Source: Cristatella mucedo
Lineage: Eukaryota; Bryozoa; Phylactolaemata; Cristatellidae
DNA: 34,703 nucleotides
Assembly: GCA_009760855.2 (NCBI GenBank)
Contig: WPIO01000237.1
Coordinates: forward strand, 126,001 to 160,703
Direction of reading: 5' to 3'
Every line of letters starts with the position of its first letter. The stretch's first letter is position 1. A model generated the notes under the pieces. It did no database searches and was not told where the DNA came from. It saw only the letters and a program-made list of their open reading frames with translations. The position numbers and the translations under genes were made by a program. Positions 10,070-20,356 of the stretch are shown here, one piece after another.

Positions 10070-10730
10070 TTAAAGGTTCCGTTGGGATGCAATGCCAAGT
10101 AGTTTTAGATGCTGCACAGGAAACAATGCTTTAGGTTAATTTGGAATAATGTAGGATCGAGTCAGCTGAGATTTGACCCGCATTTGATTTCGTATGACCA
10201 AACTAGAAAACTTTGGCCGCCATTATCACGTAAAGTGAGACAGAACTTTGCCCGCATATAGCCGGAGATGAATCCCGCTCTTGCACTGAGATCACAAATG
10301 CACCCGATAGAGTTTTCCTTAAAAATAATTGCTATTTGCAATGGTATTTTCTATTATTAATTTATTTTTCCAATCTTTGTCATTTCTTTAATCTTTTTAT
10401 TCAAGTACCCATCATGTCTATGATGATTTTACAGATAACCTCATTATACTACTAGCTCACAATTCAAAGTTTTAAACTCACTCAAGACATTATTTTTATT
10501 GGCTGCTACTGAATTTTAGCTATTAATCACAGACAAGTCGTCAAAATTTTAGTTGACATTATTACCGACAACAACACATTTCCCTCTCCTAATAATGCAT
10601 ATAAAAATCCTACCAACAATATATCTTAATTTACCCTATCTTAAAATCTAATCTAAAGCTGTTTCGTTTTTCCTGAAGCTATGCTAAGTAGTCGAGTTGT
10701 TAACGTGGGACTAGTTTTGGTTGTTCATTT
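10070..10730. other. AT-rich intron
   Basis: Strongly AT-rich, especially 10310-10680, with TTATT-type words. It ends in the polypyrimidine tract of the 10737 exon. No gene or repeat recognised. Confidence 0.4.
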
Positions 10731-10736
10731 TTTCAG

Positions 10737-10868
10737 ATAAGACGGTCAGCAAGTCTACACACAGCATCCCAAAAATTGCAAGTGGTATCACTAATCCCCT
10801 CCAAAGTACAGCAATCATGTCACTCGTGAGTGAAGCGATGACAAACTTTGTGTCATTTGATGCTAAAG
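10737..10868 (+). CDS. candidate exon 6 of host gene (duplicated exon, copy 1)
   Basis: A 132-nt symmetric phase 1-1 block. The acceptor is CATTTTTTCAG and the donor AAAG|GCAAGT, a GC-AG type. It encodes a serine/threonine-rich start (KTVSKSTHS) followed by a helix-like stretch ending NFVSFDAK. The exon at 20402-20524 encodes a clear relative with the same phases: TVS near the start, then LQ.STA....VS.......FVS.D.K. Conservation of protein, phase and boundaries in two places supports real coding function. Domain not recognised; the alternating hydrophobic stretch could be a short membrane-proximal helix. Confidence 0.55.
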
Positions 10869-10999
10869 GCAAGTCCGCTCGTGATGTAGTCTTGCACAAG
10901 TTAAATTGTTAGTAGAAATCAGCTATGAATAAACTGAAGCTGTTGGTGAAAATGAGCCTAGGTCTAGAATTACAACTGTCAGTCATCACTGGAAAGACC

Positions 11000-11563
11000 A
11001 CAATCTCTACCATCTTGGAAGCCTAATCTAGCTGTATTTGGTTGATCCTTCTGGTGATCTTGCAGATCGTTTCTAAAGTTACTTCGTAAACACGACGGAC
11101 AAGTTCAGAGAGTCCACCCCTAGGGTTGCGGCATTACCTCTGGCCGCCAGTACATCAATTACATGCCGAATCTATTCGCGATGCCTTTATTCAAGGAGGC
11201 TGCGAGTGACCTCATTTCGAAGTTCATACCCAGATCAATGAAGACAGCTAGTCTACTAAACTCTATCCCCGTGGTCCAGCTTGCACCGTGCATTTATCTG
11301 CTGCCATGAATAACCAAACAATATCTGTACCATTAGATTAATCAATTTCCCAGATCTTTTCTGGAAGGCTTTATTCAGGCCAATTATTAAAAGTACAGCA
11401 CTAGACCGAAAGAAATGTTAGCACTGCAGCCCTGTCTTCCATCTACCGTTCCTGTCAAAGATACTGGAACAATTTGCTGACCAGCTGAACTCTCAGGTTG
11501 AAACTTAATTATAGCTTGCATGTTTTAGTCTGGTTTTTAGAGCCCATAAATTTGCTGAGTCAG
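11000..11563 (+). mobile_element. CR1-B host copy, segment 1 (RT N-terminal part)
   Basis: Translation in shifting frames follows the region before and including the first RT block. A 'LADRF.KYF..' segment lies near 11060, a segment corresponding to KAVVRPLLKK..D...NYRPVS.LPFLSKILE near 11380-11475, and FQSGFRA.. near 11525-11550. It stops at 11563 inside the word AGTCAGAA and continues at about 13826 and again at 15686, so this one element is split by two later insertions. No endonuclease domain is visible. Confidence 0.65.
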
Positions 11564-11585
11564 AACAATAATAATAAAATACGCG
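11564..11585 (-). mobile_element. CR1-B(-) inserted copy, poly(AAT) tail
   Basis: ACAATAATAATAAAATACGCG reads as the (ATT)n tail of a minus-strand CR1-B whose body resumes at about 12010 after the LTR-like insertion. Confidence 0.5.
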
Positions 11586-12008
11586 TGTGTGAGGGAACAT
11601 GACTCTTGCACCCTGCAAGCACTGGGGAGAGACCTTGCAAGCTCTCAGACTGCCTAAGCAGCAGCAAGCTCACGACCGGTGGAAGGGCATACGATGACTC
11701 GGCAGTTCTGAACAAATCCATGCATTGGCGGCATCTGTGGGGTCATCCATATACCACAAACTGTTGCCAGCTGTCGGGCTGGTTCTTAACAAACAATGGC
11801 TCGATGTTGCGGAAAACAACACAAGCAGGGAATATAAGGGCTGCTGAAGGAGTACAACGGGAGGGGAGGGCTAGATCCCTCGATGCCGGCAGCCGTCTAG
11901 TGTGTGTAGACTGGGCTTGGCCGGCGTAGCTTGAAATAAAGGTTTTGGTGTTGGAGCCAGCAGTTTAGTTGTGCGGTCGCATTACCCAGCCCGACGACAG
12001 GTCACACA
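11586..12008 (+). mobile_element. probable solo LTR
   Basis: This 423-bp segment begins TGTGTGA and ends TCACACA, a perfect 7-nt terminal inverted repeat of the TG...CA kind that bounds LTRs. Inside are a TATA-like AATATAAGG at about 11831 and an AATAAA at 11935-11940, in the promoter-then-polyadenylation order of an LTR. It interrupts a CR1-B minus-strand copy precisely between its tail and body, and no internal retroviral-type region flanks it, so a solo LTR left by recombination is the simplest reading. No clear target duplication was seen (ACGCG versus GAGGG). The open frame at 11606-11929 is treated as incidental. Confidence 0.55.
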
Positions 12009-12009
12009 G

Positions 12010-12212
12010 AGGGCTGTCACAACTTGATACAGTGCCCTCAGAGAACTAAGTCTATTTCTACGGGCTTTGCATTTGCTGCACAGGATACACGATCAGAGGG
12101 TGAGTTGTATCAAGCTTGATAAACGACAAGAATAAGATGGTTAGTGGTGACTTGCACGGGTGGGCATGCAAGTGTGGTTAGTGGCAGCATGTGACATTGC
12201 CATCATGCATAA
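12010..12212 (-). mobile_element. CR1-B(-) inserted copy, 3' UTR segment
   Basis: The complement of the CR1-B terminus (TTGATACAGTGCCCTCAGAG at 12024-12043), then 3' UTR words through GCATGCAAGTGTGGTTAGTG (12163-12182), as in the copy at 27375-27590. It breaks at GCATAAGAA (about 12208), where a CR1-A element enters, and resumes at 13551. Confidence 0.75.
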
Positions 12213-13550
12213 GAATCCTGCTCTCCTCCATGTTAACAATGGCATTCTACGTGGCAACGACGACGGGAATGTCCTACTAGAACGATTAAAAACAACGATC
12301 GGTCTGGCACACCAGGCACTGGCGTGGTTTAAATCGTACTGTTCTGAGAGTGTTCAATCCGTGTCGTGTGGGGGTCAGGTCTCATACAGGAGACGGGTCA
12401 CCTGTGGAGCCCCTCAAGGGTCCGTACTCGGTCCATTGCTGTTCTCCGTTGATAATCAACCTCTGGGAAAGGTGATTAAGGCCCACGGAACAGGATATCA
12501 CTTCTATGCTGACAATACTCAGCTGTATTTTTGAGTAAACCCGTCGAAATCGGCGGCAGCAACTGATAGGTAAAATTCTTGCCTTGCCGAAATTTGATCC
12601 TGGGTGTCGGTGAACTTCTCTAAACTGAATTATGATAAAACCAAACTGCTGCTCATAGGAGACCCTAATCGTTTGGCTGGATTAAAAAGCTTTATTCTTC
12701 TAATAGGTGATGCTGCTATACGACCATATCACGTGCTCAAAATTTAGTTGTCATTTTGACAGCTGCCTCAACTTTAAAAAGCTTCATTCAGAAGACTGCT
12801 TCTACAGCCAGCCATCTCTTCCGATCCCTATCCAAGATTAAGATTTGTCTTCCACAGTGGCTTGGAAACAATTTACCGGCTCCTTAGTTTTCTCTCGGCT
12901 TGATTATTGTAATTATAACATGGCTGGGCTACCAAAAGAAAGCGACTAGGCCACTGCAGTTGACTATGAATATGGCTGCAACGCTAGTCTTCAAGTCCTA
13001 GAGGTATGAGCACGCGTCTCCTTTGCAAAAAGAGCTAGGATGGATGCCGGTTGAGCAATGGATACAGAGCGAAGTTCTTACGCTGACCCACAAGGCCTCC
13101 ACGGCTTGGCTCCTTCGTACCTAGCTGAACTGCCGCATCAGTTTCAGCCTGTTCGCGCCCCCAGGTCCTGTGTGGACAATACATTAGCTGTCCCATTCCT
13201 CCGTTTAAAGACCGTTGGCGACAGAAGCTTTAGCTCTGCAGGTCCTAGACTGTGGAACTCGCTTCCACAATTCTGACGCAACAACAACTATCCTACTGCC
13301 TACTATGGCTCATTCTTCTTAGCGTTCCTGAGCTGCTACTTCCATGCTACTCACTACCTAAACTGCTCTCCTTACTCGGCTGTGCTTCCCACTTTCTGCT
13401 AGTTGCGTGAGACGAAGTCTGTTGGCTACCGAATGCGTACCGAAAGCCGCTTAGTCTGTAAGTGGGCTATAGGCAACTCTCCTGCGTAACACCCACATAG
13501 TATTCATTGCTTTCTGGAGTTACATACGGAGAGAAATTACATTACATTAC
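12213..13550 (+). mobile_element. CR1-A LINE copy nested in CR1-B, RT-dead
   Basis: A 5'-truncated CR1-A starting within the RT domain ([16 protein letters not shown]) and ending with the family 3' terminus and ATTACATTACATTAC. Relative to the 16215 copy, 57 nt (the equivalent of 16889-16945) are missing in frame, deleting the whole DLSAAFD motif with the first catalytic aspartate. The later YADD motif reads YADN. Further stops and indels follow (12533, 12600 onward). The RT C-terminal part is recognisable at 13058-13276 (GLAPSYLAELPHQF, SFSSAGPRLWNSLPQF). Both edges are defined by the interrupted CR1-B. Confidence 0.9.
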
Positions 13551-13815
13551 AAAAGGACGAATCACAGGGACCCAATAAATGCTGTCATAAATAGGCGAGT
13601 TTTTATTTTATTTTCAAATGCGGTCAAGTCAGGGGATGACATGAAAAGTCAGGAGTGAGTTCTATGCTTTGTGGCATACGAAGTAAATGCATAGTCTCCA
13701 CAGGGTCAGAGGTTTGTACAAAATATAATTAAACAGTTTGATTCCGAAAAGCGGATGGTATGATGCTTAGCCTGGCGGGGCAGTAGATCCGACTGGTAGG
13801 CCGGAGTGCAATAAT
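13551..13815 (-). mobile_element. CR1-B(-) inserted copy, remainder
   Basis: Continues the minus-strand CR1-B at GGACGAATCACAGGGACCCA, the complement of GGGTCCCTGTGATTCGTC seen at 27130-27147. It proceeds through the C-terminal coding part and ends near 13815, where the CR1-B host resumes. Its length marks this copy as 5'-truncated. Confidence 0.75.
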
Positions 13816-13825
13816 GAAAGAATTG

Positions 13826-14062
13826 ATTAAGGTGCATCTGGACCTTCTTTGGAATACAGACTTAGGTAGAAACTACGCTTATTTTATTCGACCTATCGAC
13901 AGCTTTTGATACAATGAACCACCAAGTATTTCATGAGTGACTTTCATCATCTCGCTTATAGGTCAATGACAAAACATTACAATTATTTGGTTCGATCGCA
14001 GGGAAAACTCCTGAGCATTGATGTGAATGTACAAATATTATCTCATGATTCACTGAAGAATG
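13826..14062 (+). mobile_element. CR1-B host copy, segment 2 (RT motif A region)
   Basis: Resumes the element broken at 11563: GACTTAGGTAGAAACTACGC and a degraded 'LSTAFDTMNHQVFHE' region at about 13885-13935. It breaks again at GAGGTATAT (14062), where another CR1-B enters. Frameshifts and stops abound. Confidence 0.65.
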
Positions 14063-15685
14063 AGGTATATTAATATTTCAAACCTTGCTGGTAAGTTCCA
14101 GTCTGCTTTTAGAGCTAATCACTCAACGAGAGTCAGCATTGCATCGGATGTGCAACGGCCTACTTAGGAACCCAGACTTAGGTAGAATATCCCTGCTTGA
14201 TTCGTGTGATCTTTCGGCTGCTTTTAATTCTATCGATCATCAAGTCTTACCTGAGCGCCTCTCATCACACCTGAGCGTCACTGGCACTGGCACTTGCTTT
14301 ACAATGCCTCAGGTCCTATCTCAGTGGAAGACTCCAGAGACTTTACTTGAGTAAGCTAAGATTATCTGAGGAGCCTATGAAATGTGGTTTACCCCAGGTA
14401 AATGTGCTTGGTCCAGTTCTTTTAACGTTTTATACTCTTTCTCTTGCTGATATGATTGCCAGGCACAATCTAGACTTTATCTTCAATGAAAGATGACTCT
14501 CAGCTGTACATTTGCTCTGACCCCTCCCAGCCTTCCAGCACGCCAAATTCTCTTAACCTAAATGATGCATCTATTGATGAGAGCTGCACATACATAACAT
14601 CAGATATTCTTAAATTCAGTGAGGAAAACTGACTTACTAGTTATGGGCAAACCAAGTATATTATAGAAATTAGAAAGGCTGACACTCAAAACTGCCTCTG
14701 CCAGCAAATCTTCTGTTGAATCTGCACGAAATCTAGATGTCATGTTCCTAAGTGACCTTTCATTAAACGACCACATCAACTTCACAATCAGGTCTTCATA
14801 CTTTCACCTACATAACATTGCTAAAATTTGGGTCTGTTTAGACAGAGATAAAACATCTAAGTTGGTCCATGAATTTATCACATCCTGTCTGAACGTCTGT
14901 GAATCACAGCTTGCGTTCCACCGGCCTGTGCACTCAGGAGCTTCCAGCTTCCAGTGGACTAGTCTGCAGCTTCTGTCTGTTGTGAGCATCGCAGCTGCCA
15001 CATCTCATCACTTCTCACCAAAATAACTAATTACTAGTAATTATATTTGAATGCCGACACTTTTCAGATTATGGAGGTAATTCTTGAAATAAGCCTTGAA
15101 GTCGATCTGTCACACTTGCCACATCACACCACTTCTAACCGGCCTGCACTGGCTCACAGTCAAGAAATGATTTGGCTTCAAGGTTTTGTCACTCACTTTT
15201 AGGTTCCTTCATTTTTTGGCCCTGCCAACCTATGCGATTTATTCCCCCGCCAGGCTAAGCATAGTAACACCTAGTTTATGGAACCTAAACGTTTATCCAT
15301 GCCCCATACAAACCTCAAATCTTTTGAAACCCGTGCCTTCAGTTGGTATGATCCCAAAGCTTGGAACACAAAACCGACTTGCCTCCTGATATTTCCTGAC
15401 TTGTCAACATTAAAAATGAGAATAAAAATGCATCTATTAATCACAGCATTTATTGGATCCCTGTGATTTGTCCTTTGCGTCTTTATGCATGCTGACAATA
15501 TGCATGCACATACCAAACTTTCATGCTGACGCTGTGCATGTCACCCATAACCGTCTTATTTGTGTTGTTTATTGAGCATGCTAGCACTAGACATTCGAGC
15601 GTGTCTCCTTCGAAGGAAATTTAAAGTGTCTAGCAACAGTTTGAGTTTTCTGAGGGCGCTATATCAAATGTATTTTGATTATTAC
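14063..15685 (+). mobile_element. CR1-B LINE copy nested in the CR1-B host
   Basis: A longer 5'-truncated copy starting in the first RT blocks (TFQTLLVSSSLLL region). A frame at 14085-14354 carries RISLLDSCDLSAAFNSIDHQ, so motif A is nearly intact. The PQG..LGP block is broken near 14395. The C-terminal region is recognisable at 14880-15010 and 15100-15460. The 3' terminus (GAGGGCGCTATATCAAATG) lies near 15653-15671, followed by a short ATT tail. Many stops make it inactive. Confidence 0.8.
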
Positions 15686-15990
15686 TATTGTTACCTCACA
15701 GCTCCGTGCTTAGACATGCTACTATCATAGTTTGTACTCTTCCTCTCGCCGATGTAATTGTAAATGTTAATTGCACAATTCTGCCTTTCACTGCTATGGA
15801 CGTGGCACTCAGCTGTAGCTTCGCATGAATCCCTTTCAGAACCTCAAGCACGTCAGATTCTCTAAATTTCCTTGCTGAATGTACAGCTGATATCCGCCCA
15901 TGGATGGTCTTAAAGTTTCTTTAATTGAATGACGATAAAAATGACGTACCTATTATAAAAAAAGTGACTCGCAAATGGGAAACTAATTAA
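15686..15990 (+). mobile_element. CR1-B host copy, segment 3
   Basis: Resumes the host element exactly where it broke at 14062: GTTACCTCACAGCTCCGTGC corresponds to GTACCTCAGGGCTCCGTGCT of intact copies. It follows the RT C motif area (degraded) and ends near the LNDDK motif (AATTGAATGACGATAAAA at about 15924-15941). Confidence 0.65.
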
Positions 15991-16009
15991 GATGACAAAC
16001 GACATGAAT

Positions 16010-16110
16010 GTTAGGCTAGGCGAGGCTCTGGTTCAGTGCAGGACTCGTGGGGTGAAGATGTGAACTGTTTGCGACTGCAATCTGAGTTCGATGCTACATT
16101 TATAGGTCAA
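16010..16110 (+). repeat. possible tRNA-like SINE head
   Basis: TGGTTCAGTG (about 16039) resembles a glycine-tRNA-like box A, and GAGTTCGATGC (about 16087) resembles box B, about 48 nt apart. No recognisable tail follows and no second copy was found, so this is tentative. Confidence 0.25.
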
Positions 16111-16214
16111 TTACATCTTTCCTACGTCGTGCTGTTTACCGTTAGCACCTTAAGTTAGCAGGTGAAGAACAGTTTGTGCTGCTAAATTTGGTAAGGCTTG
16201 AAAGCTTAAAAAAG

Positions 16215-18215
16215 CCATGGCTTCTTTTTTCATTAGAAAGCCGAACTCCTGCCACTCGGACACTAAACAGATTTATAAGACAGTAAACCATTTACTGGAA
16301 AATGCTGTGAGGTCTGACTCCCCAGATATTAAGGGCTCAGCCGAAAAGTTTTCAGCCTTCTTTACTGAAAAAATTGTGCACATTCGTGCCTCCATTAAGC
16401 CCCCTCCAACCAAAGCAATTGCCGTTCCTCAACTTGTGACCTTTCTTAAAAGATTCTCCGATGTTTCTGCCTGTGATGTGGCTGCTTTAATAAGGTCTAG
16501 CAGAATGAGCTCGTCTCCTAAAGACCCTATGCCTTCATCTCTGTGGTCTTCACTTGCAGACCAACTTAGCCCTGCCACAACCAAGATTTGTAATGCTTCT
16601 TTGGGAAAAGGGGTCGTCCCCAAGTCCTACAAATCGGCAATCGTTAGACCTATTCTTAAAAAGCCTGGATTAGACACAGAGATCCCAGCAAACTATCGTC
16701 CAGTTTCCCTTCTTCCGTTCTTATCAAAGATTCTTGAAAAAATTGTTGCTAAGCAGCTAGTTGAACATATTGATAATAGCTGAATGTCAGAAACATTTCA
16801 ATCAGGGTTCAAGAGGCAGCACTCTACTGAAACTGCACTCCTCCGTGTTAACAATGACATTCTACGTGGCAACGACGACGGGAATGTCACAGCCTTAGCT
16901 CTGCTAGATCTGTCTGCTGCCTTCGACACCATTGATCACGAAGTTCTGCTTGAACGACTGAGAACAACGATCGGTCTCGCAGACGAAGCACTGGCGTGGT
17001 TTAAATCCTACTTGTCTGATCGTGTTCAATCCGTGTCGTGTGGGGGTCAGGTCTCAGAAATGAGAAGGGTCACCCGTGGAGTCCCTCAAGGGTCTGTACT
17101 TGGTCCCTTGCTGTTCTCCATTTATACACAACCTCTAGGAAAACTGATTAAGGCCCATAGAATAGGATATCACTTCTATGCTGACGATACTCAGTTGTAT
17201 TTGTCATTTAAACCGTCCGAATCTGCGGCAGCAACTGAGAAACTGAATGCTTGCCTTGCCGATATTCGATCCTGGATGTCGGAAAACTTCCTGAAATTAA
17301 TCGACGATAAACCGAACTGCTGCTCATAGGACACCCTAAGCGTGTGGCTGGATTACAAGGCTTTGCTGTTCTAATAGGTGATGCTATTGTGCGACCTTCA
17401 CCACGTGCTCGTAATCTAGGTGTCGTGTTCGACAGCTGCCTCAATTTCAAAAGCTTCATTCAGAAGACTGCCTCTACAGCTAGCCATCACATCCGATCCC
17501 TAGCCAAGATTAGAAGCTGTCTCCCACAGTGGCTTGGAAAAAATTTAACTAGCTCTTTAGTTCTGTCTCGGCTTGATTATTGTAATTCCCTTTTGGCTGG
17601 GCTGCCAAAGAAAGCTATTATGCCACTACAGCAGACTATGAATATGGCTGCAAGGCTGGTCTTCAAGTCCCAGCGGTGTGAGCACGCGTCACCTCTGCTG
17701 AAAGAGCTAGGATGGTTGCCGGTTGAGCAAAGGAGACAGAGCAAAGTTCTTACGCTGACCCACAAGGCCCGCCACGGCTTGGCTCCTTCATACCTAGCTG
17801 AGCTGCTGCATCAGTTTCTGCCTGTTCGCGCCCTCAGGTCCCGTGTGGAAAATAAATTAGCTGCCCCATTCCTCTACTTAAAGACAGTTGGTGACAGAAG
17901 CTTTAGCTCTGCAGGTCCTAGACTGTGGAACTCGCTTCCACAATTCTTACGCAACGCCATGTACTCTCCAACTGCCGACTTTGGCACATCTTTTTCAGCG
18001 GTCCTGAACTGCTACTTCTATGCTATTCACTACTTCAACTGCTCTCCGGACTCTGCTATGCTTCCCACTTTCTCTTTGATGCGTGAGACGAAGTCTGTTG
18101 GGTACCGAATGCGTACCGAAAGCCGCTTAGGCTGTGAGTGGGCTATACAAAACTCTCCTGCGTAACACTCACATGGTCTTTATGACTTTGCGGGGTTACT
18201 GACGGAGATACATTC
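16215..18215 (+). mobile_element. CR1-A LINE, longest copy in window
   Basis: About 2 kb covering most of the reverse transcriptase ORF through the family 3' terminus (GTCTTTATGACTTTGCGGGG at 18176-18195, ending near GGAGATACATT). It starts upstream of the first RT block. No APE-type endonuclease domain or ORF1 is present, so the copy is 5'-truncated. It is the reference for recognising the other CR1-A pieces. No clean target-site duplication was identified. Confidence 0.92.
16217..18165 (+). pseudogene. CR1-A reverse transcriptase, broken by one stop and one frameshift
   Basis: This encodes the polymerase that copies the LINE's own RNA into a nicked chromosomal target. The first open part (16217-16780) has the pre-RT region and NYRPVSLLPFLSKILEKIV. 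A TGA at 16781-16783 interrupts the same frame. The second part (16784-17326) has FQSGFK, motif A DLSAAFD (residues 42-48), [14 protein letters not shown] (101-114), YADD (132-135) and LKLIDDK (170-176; family NDDK). A single-nucleotide loss near 17313 shifts the frame. The third part (17344-18165) has ARNLGVVFDS, LDYCNSLLAGLP, GWLPVEQR, GPRLWNSLPQF and a 75-residue cysteine-containing tail ending NSPA. All catalytic residues survive, so inactivation is recent compared with CR1-B. Confidence 0.9.
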
Positions 18216-18219
18216 AAAT

Positions 18220-19730
18220 ATCGGTACGATAAGTAAGATTACTGAATAGAGGATTAGTCGGAGACTCTAATTAGGAGTCAGGTAACTGGACTTAAAACAA
18301 CCCCCTGGAAGGTGAATTATGAGCGCCTTAAACCTACCCTACGATCCACCGGCCAACATATAAAGGGTTCATTTTTACTACCAGTATCAACATGATTAAT
18401 ACGCTACTCATGTTTCTATTTCATAATATGAAAAATACATTCCCTTGTCATGCATAGCCTAATGCATGACATCAACAGTAAATATAGTAGTAATAGCACG
18501 AAGGAATACCTGTGTAGACCGGAAAAGACTTTTCTGCACCGCAGGAATTCGTAATCTGACAGTATGCGTGTCTACCTATGCGGTGAGAAGAAGTGCTGGG
18601 GTAGCAGGTTCTCTTTTGTTTTACTTCTATCTAACGTAGCAAAGTCTACAGAAACATGACGGTAGCAATATATTTATACCGCCTTAGCGGTTGAATCCTA
18701 GGATTTGGAAAGGTATTAGCCTTATATTCTGCAGCCTAATCGTAATGAGCAAACCTAATGTGACCAAGGAATTGGAAAAATCATCCCTCAAATGGACTCT
18801 GCCAGCATATCTCCTGTAGTATGTGCATGCACTTCAGCAACGAGTAAAGTTGCGATCTATAACCTATTTGAAACGCTTGCATAGATTTATTGGTACAAAC
18901 CTCAGTAGTCGCCTTTAAGTAGTACTCATGATTGCCTGCCTCGTTGCACAAAAGACCCGCAATTCGGTCAAGTTAATATCAAGCTGCGACAGCAGGCAAA
19001 TCAAGAGCGTAAAACCACAAATTGAAGAAACGTGAGTGTCGCAGATGATTATGGATCGTCAAAATGCTGCTTGATACCTTCATTTGGAGATGCTCGTTCG
19101 TGGCCGTAAATTATCTTAGGCCAGTTATGGTAGCCTACTGAATTACATTATCCATATGTATTTTTGAAACTTTACATTAGTTTTGCGAAGGGAAGCAACT
19201 TAAATTGGAAGCAGGCAACAGTTTCAAGATATATTAAAGGCTAATTAACTGTTCAGTTAAGGTGACCGGTCCTACCGCTGGCTTAACTTGGGAAAGGATT
19301 TAAATTAAAACCAGTCTCAATTCCTCCGACACACAGACAATTTGGAATAATTGTGCTAGATATTACGACTAGTGGTTCATGAGTTACAATCAGTAGGAAG
19401 TGGATACGTCATAATCTATGTGTTAGACCTTATGGATTGATGGTTCATCAGATGTCCTTTTGGCAGGCAGGTACGTACTAACACTGCATATGCCGCTACA
19501 CTGTGAGCGGTAGTACAACGCCCCTAGTCTAAGGGCATAGACATAAAAACGTTGCGGTTGTTTCCAACTCTGTCGTGTCTTGCTATATTTGCCACACCTG
19601 CCTGCAGTGGTGCGGCTTCGACGACCTGGCATCTGCCCTTTTAGGGTCTTGATTCACCAGCTTGTTAAATCAGATTTAAAGACTAGAATTCTGTGTATTC
19701 TGCAAATATCATAATTCCTGAGCCATCACG
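18220..19730. other. mostly unassigned; short CR1-B piece and a hairpin
   Basis: A 10-bp perfect inverted repeat TGTCATGCAT / ATGCATGACA with a 6-nt loop lies at 18446-18471. At about 18748-18832, a stretch reading KPNVTKELEKSSLK follows the CR1-B segment after the NDDK motif. A minus-strand open frame at 19423-19632 has no recognisable motif. Confidence 0.4.
18748..18832 (+). mobile_element. short CR1-B fragment, possible continuation of split host
   Basis: About 85 nt resemble CR1-B just downstream of the NDDK motif (compare 14645-14725). They start close to where the host copy stops at about 15990, suggesting the intervening 2.7 kb, including the CR1-A, was inserted. Weak because the piece is short and diverged. 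Confidence 0.4.
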
Positions 19731-19733
19731 GCG

Positions 19734-19763
19734 TACTAATGCTAAATGCTTTCGTTAATTTAG
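19734..19763 (+). promoter_or_regulatory. branch site and 3' splice acceptor
   Basis: A perfect TACTAAT branch-site-like motif at 19734-19740 lies 24 nt before the TTAATTTAG acceptor at 19763. This spacing suits spliceosomal introns and supports the exon that follows. Confidence 0.45.
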
Positions 19764-19939
19764 TGCATTTGTGTAGAATGATTCAGGCAATGGTGGTAGT
19801 GCAAGAGTCACTTGATAAATTCACAGAGCTAGTTAGACATATATTATTAAGCGTTCGAGGAGAATCAAGAAGCTTGTGCCTACTTGTCTGGAAGCTTGTG
19901 AGCTCACTCGTCGAGCTGCAAGTCTCTCAGCAAGAACCG
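19764..19939 (+). CDS. candidate exon 7 of host gene
   Basis: Open from the acceptor to a strong CCG|GTAAGA donor at 19940. It starts in phase 1, matching the end of the 10868 exon, and ends in phase 0, matching the next candidate. The product is helix-like, with MIQAMVVVQESLDKF, then a hydrophobic LCLLVWKLVSSLVELQ stretch. No domain recognised. Branch site, acceptor, donor and phases all agree, but the 8.9-kb distance from exon 6 is filled with transposons. Confidence 0.45.
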
Positions 19940-20250
19940 GTAAGACTTTGCTTTACACATTCGGGACTTACAAAACTATGCTTTCTGTAAGTTTTTAATT
20001 AGTCTCTAGCCGATAAAAGAGGAATTCTACTTATCATAATCCATTAAGCGTAGTTATTCATCTATTTTAGTTTCAAACCCCCAAATAATGATATTAGTAG
20101 GTAATATGAAGATTTTAATCAAATTCTTATCACCAGGAAAAAAATAAGCCGATAACGTCTTGGTGGAGTTTCATTTCCCTCCGTCCAGCTGCTTGATAGT
20201 AGCTCATCTTGAATTAAGTTTGTTTATTTGGTTTACAAATTCTTAAATAG

Positions 20251-20356
20251 CCCAGAATGGCTTCTGAAACTGGGTTAGGTGACTTAGACTGGGAATCCGT
20301 CAATGAGCTGCATTGTCTCAGAAATGGATCTTTTGCAGTTTCAACTAAGCTATCTG
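20251..20356 (+). CDS. candidate exon 8 of host gene
   Basis: Follows a T/A-rich TTCTTAAATAG acceptor in phase 0 and ends at CTG|GTAAAA in phase 1. It reads MASETGLGDLDWESVNELHC then LRNGSFAVSTKLS. The frame also stays open through the proposed 45-nt intron into the next exon, so 20251-20524 could instead be a single coding block. No domain recognised. Confidence 0.4.

Noticed and set aside
11606-11929. 107-codon frame on +
   Set aside because: Lies wholly inside the LTR-like unit, overlaps its TATA-like signal and has no gag-pol motif. Treated as incidental.
15271-15516. Minus-strand 81-codon frame and several others antisense to CR1 copies (14600, 16429, 17208, 17577, 26661, 26979)
   Set aside because: They are shadows of the LINE coding strand, with no independent motif.
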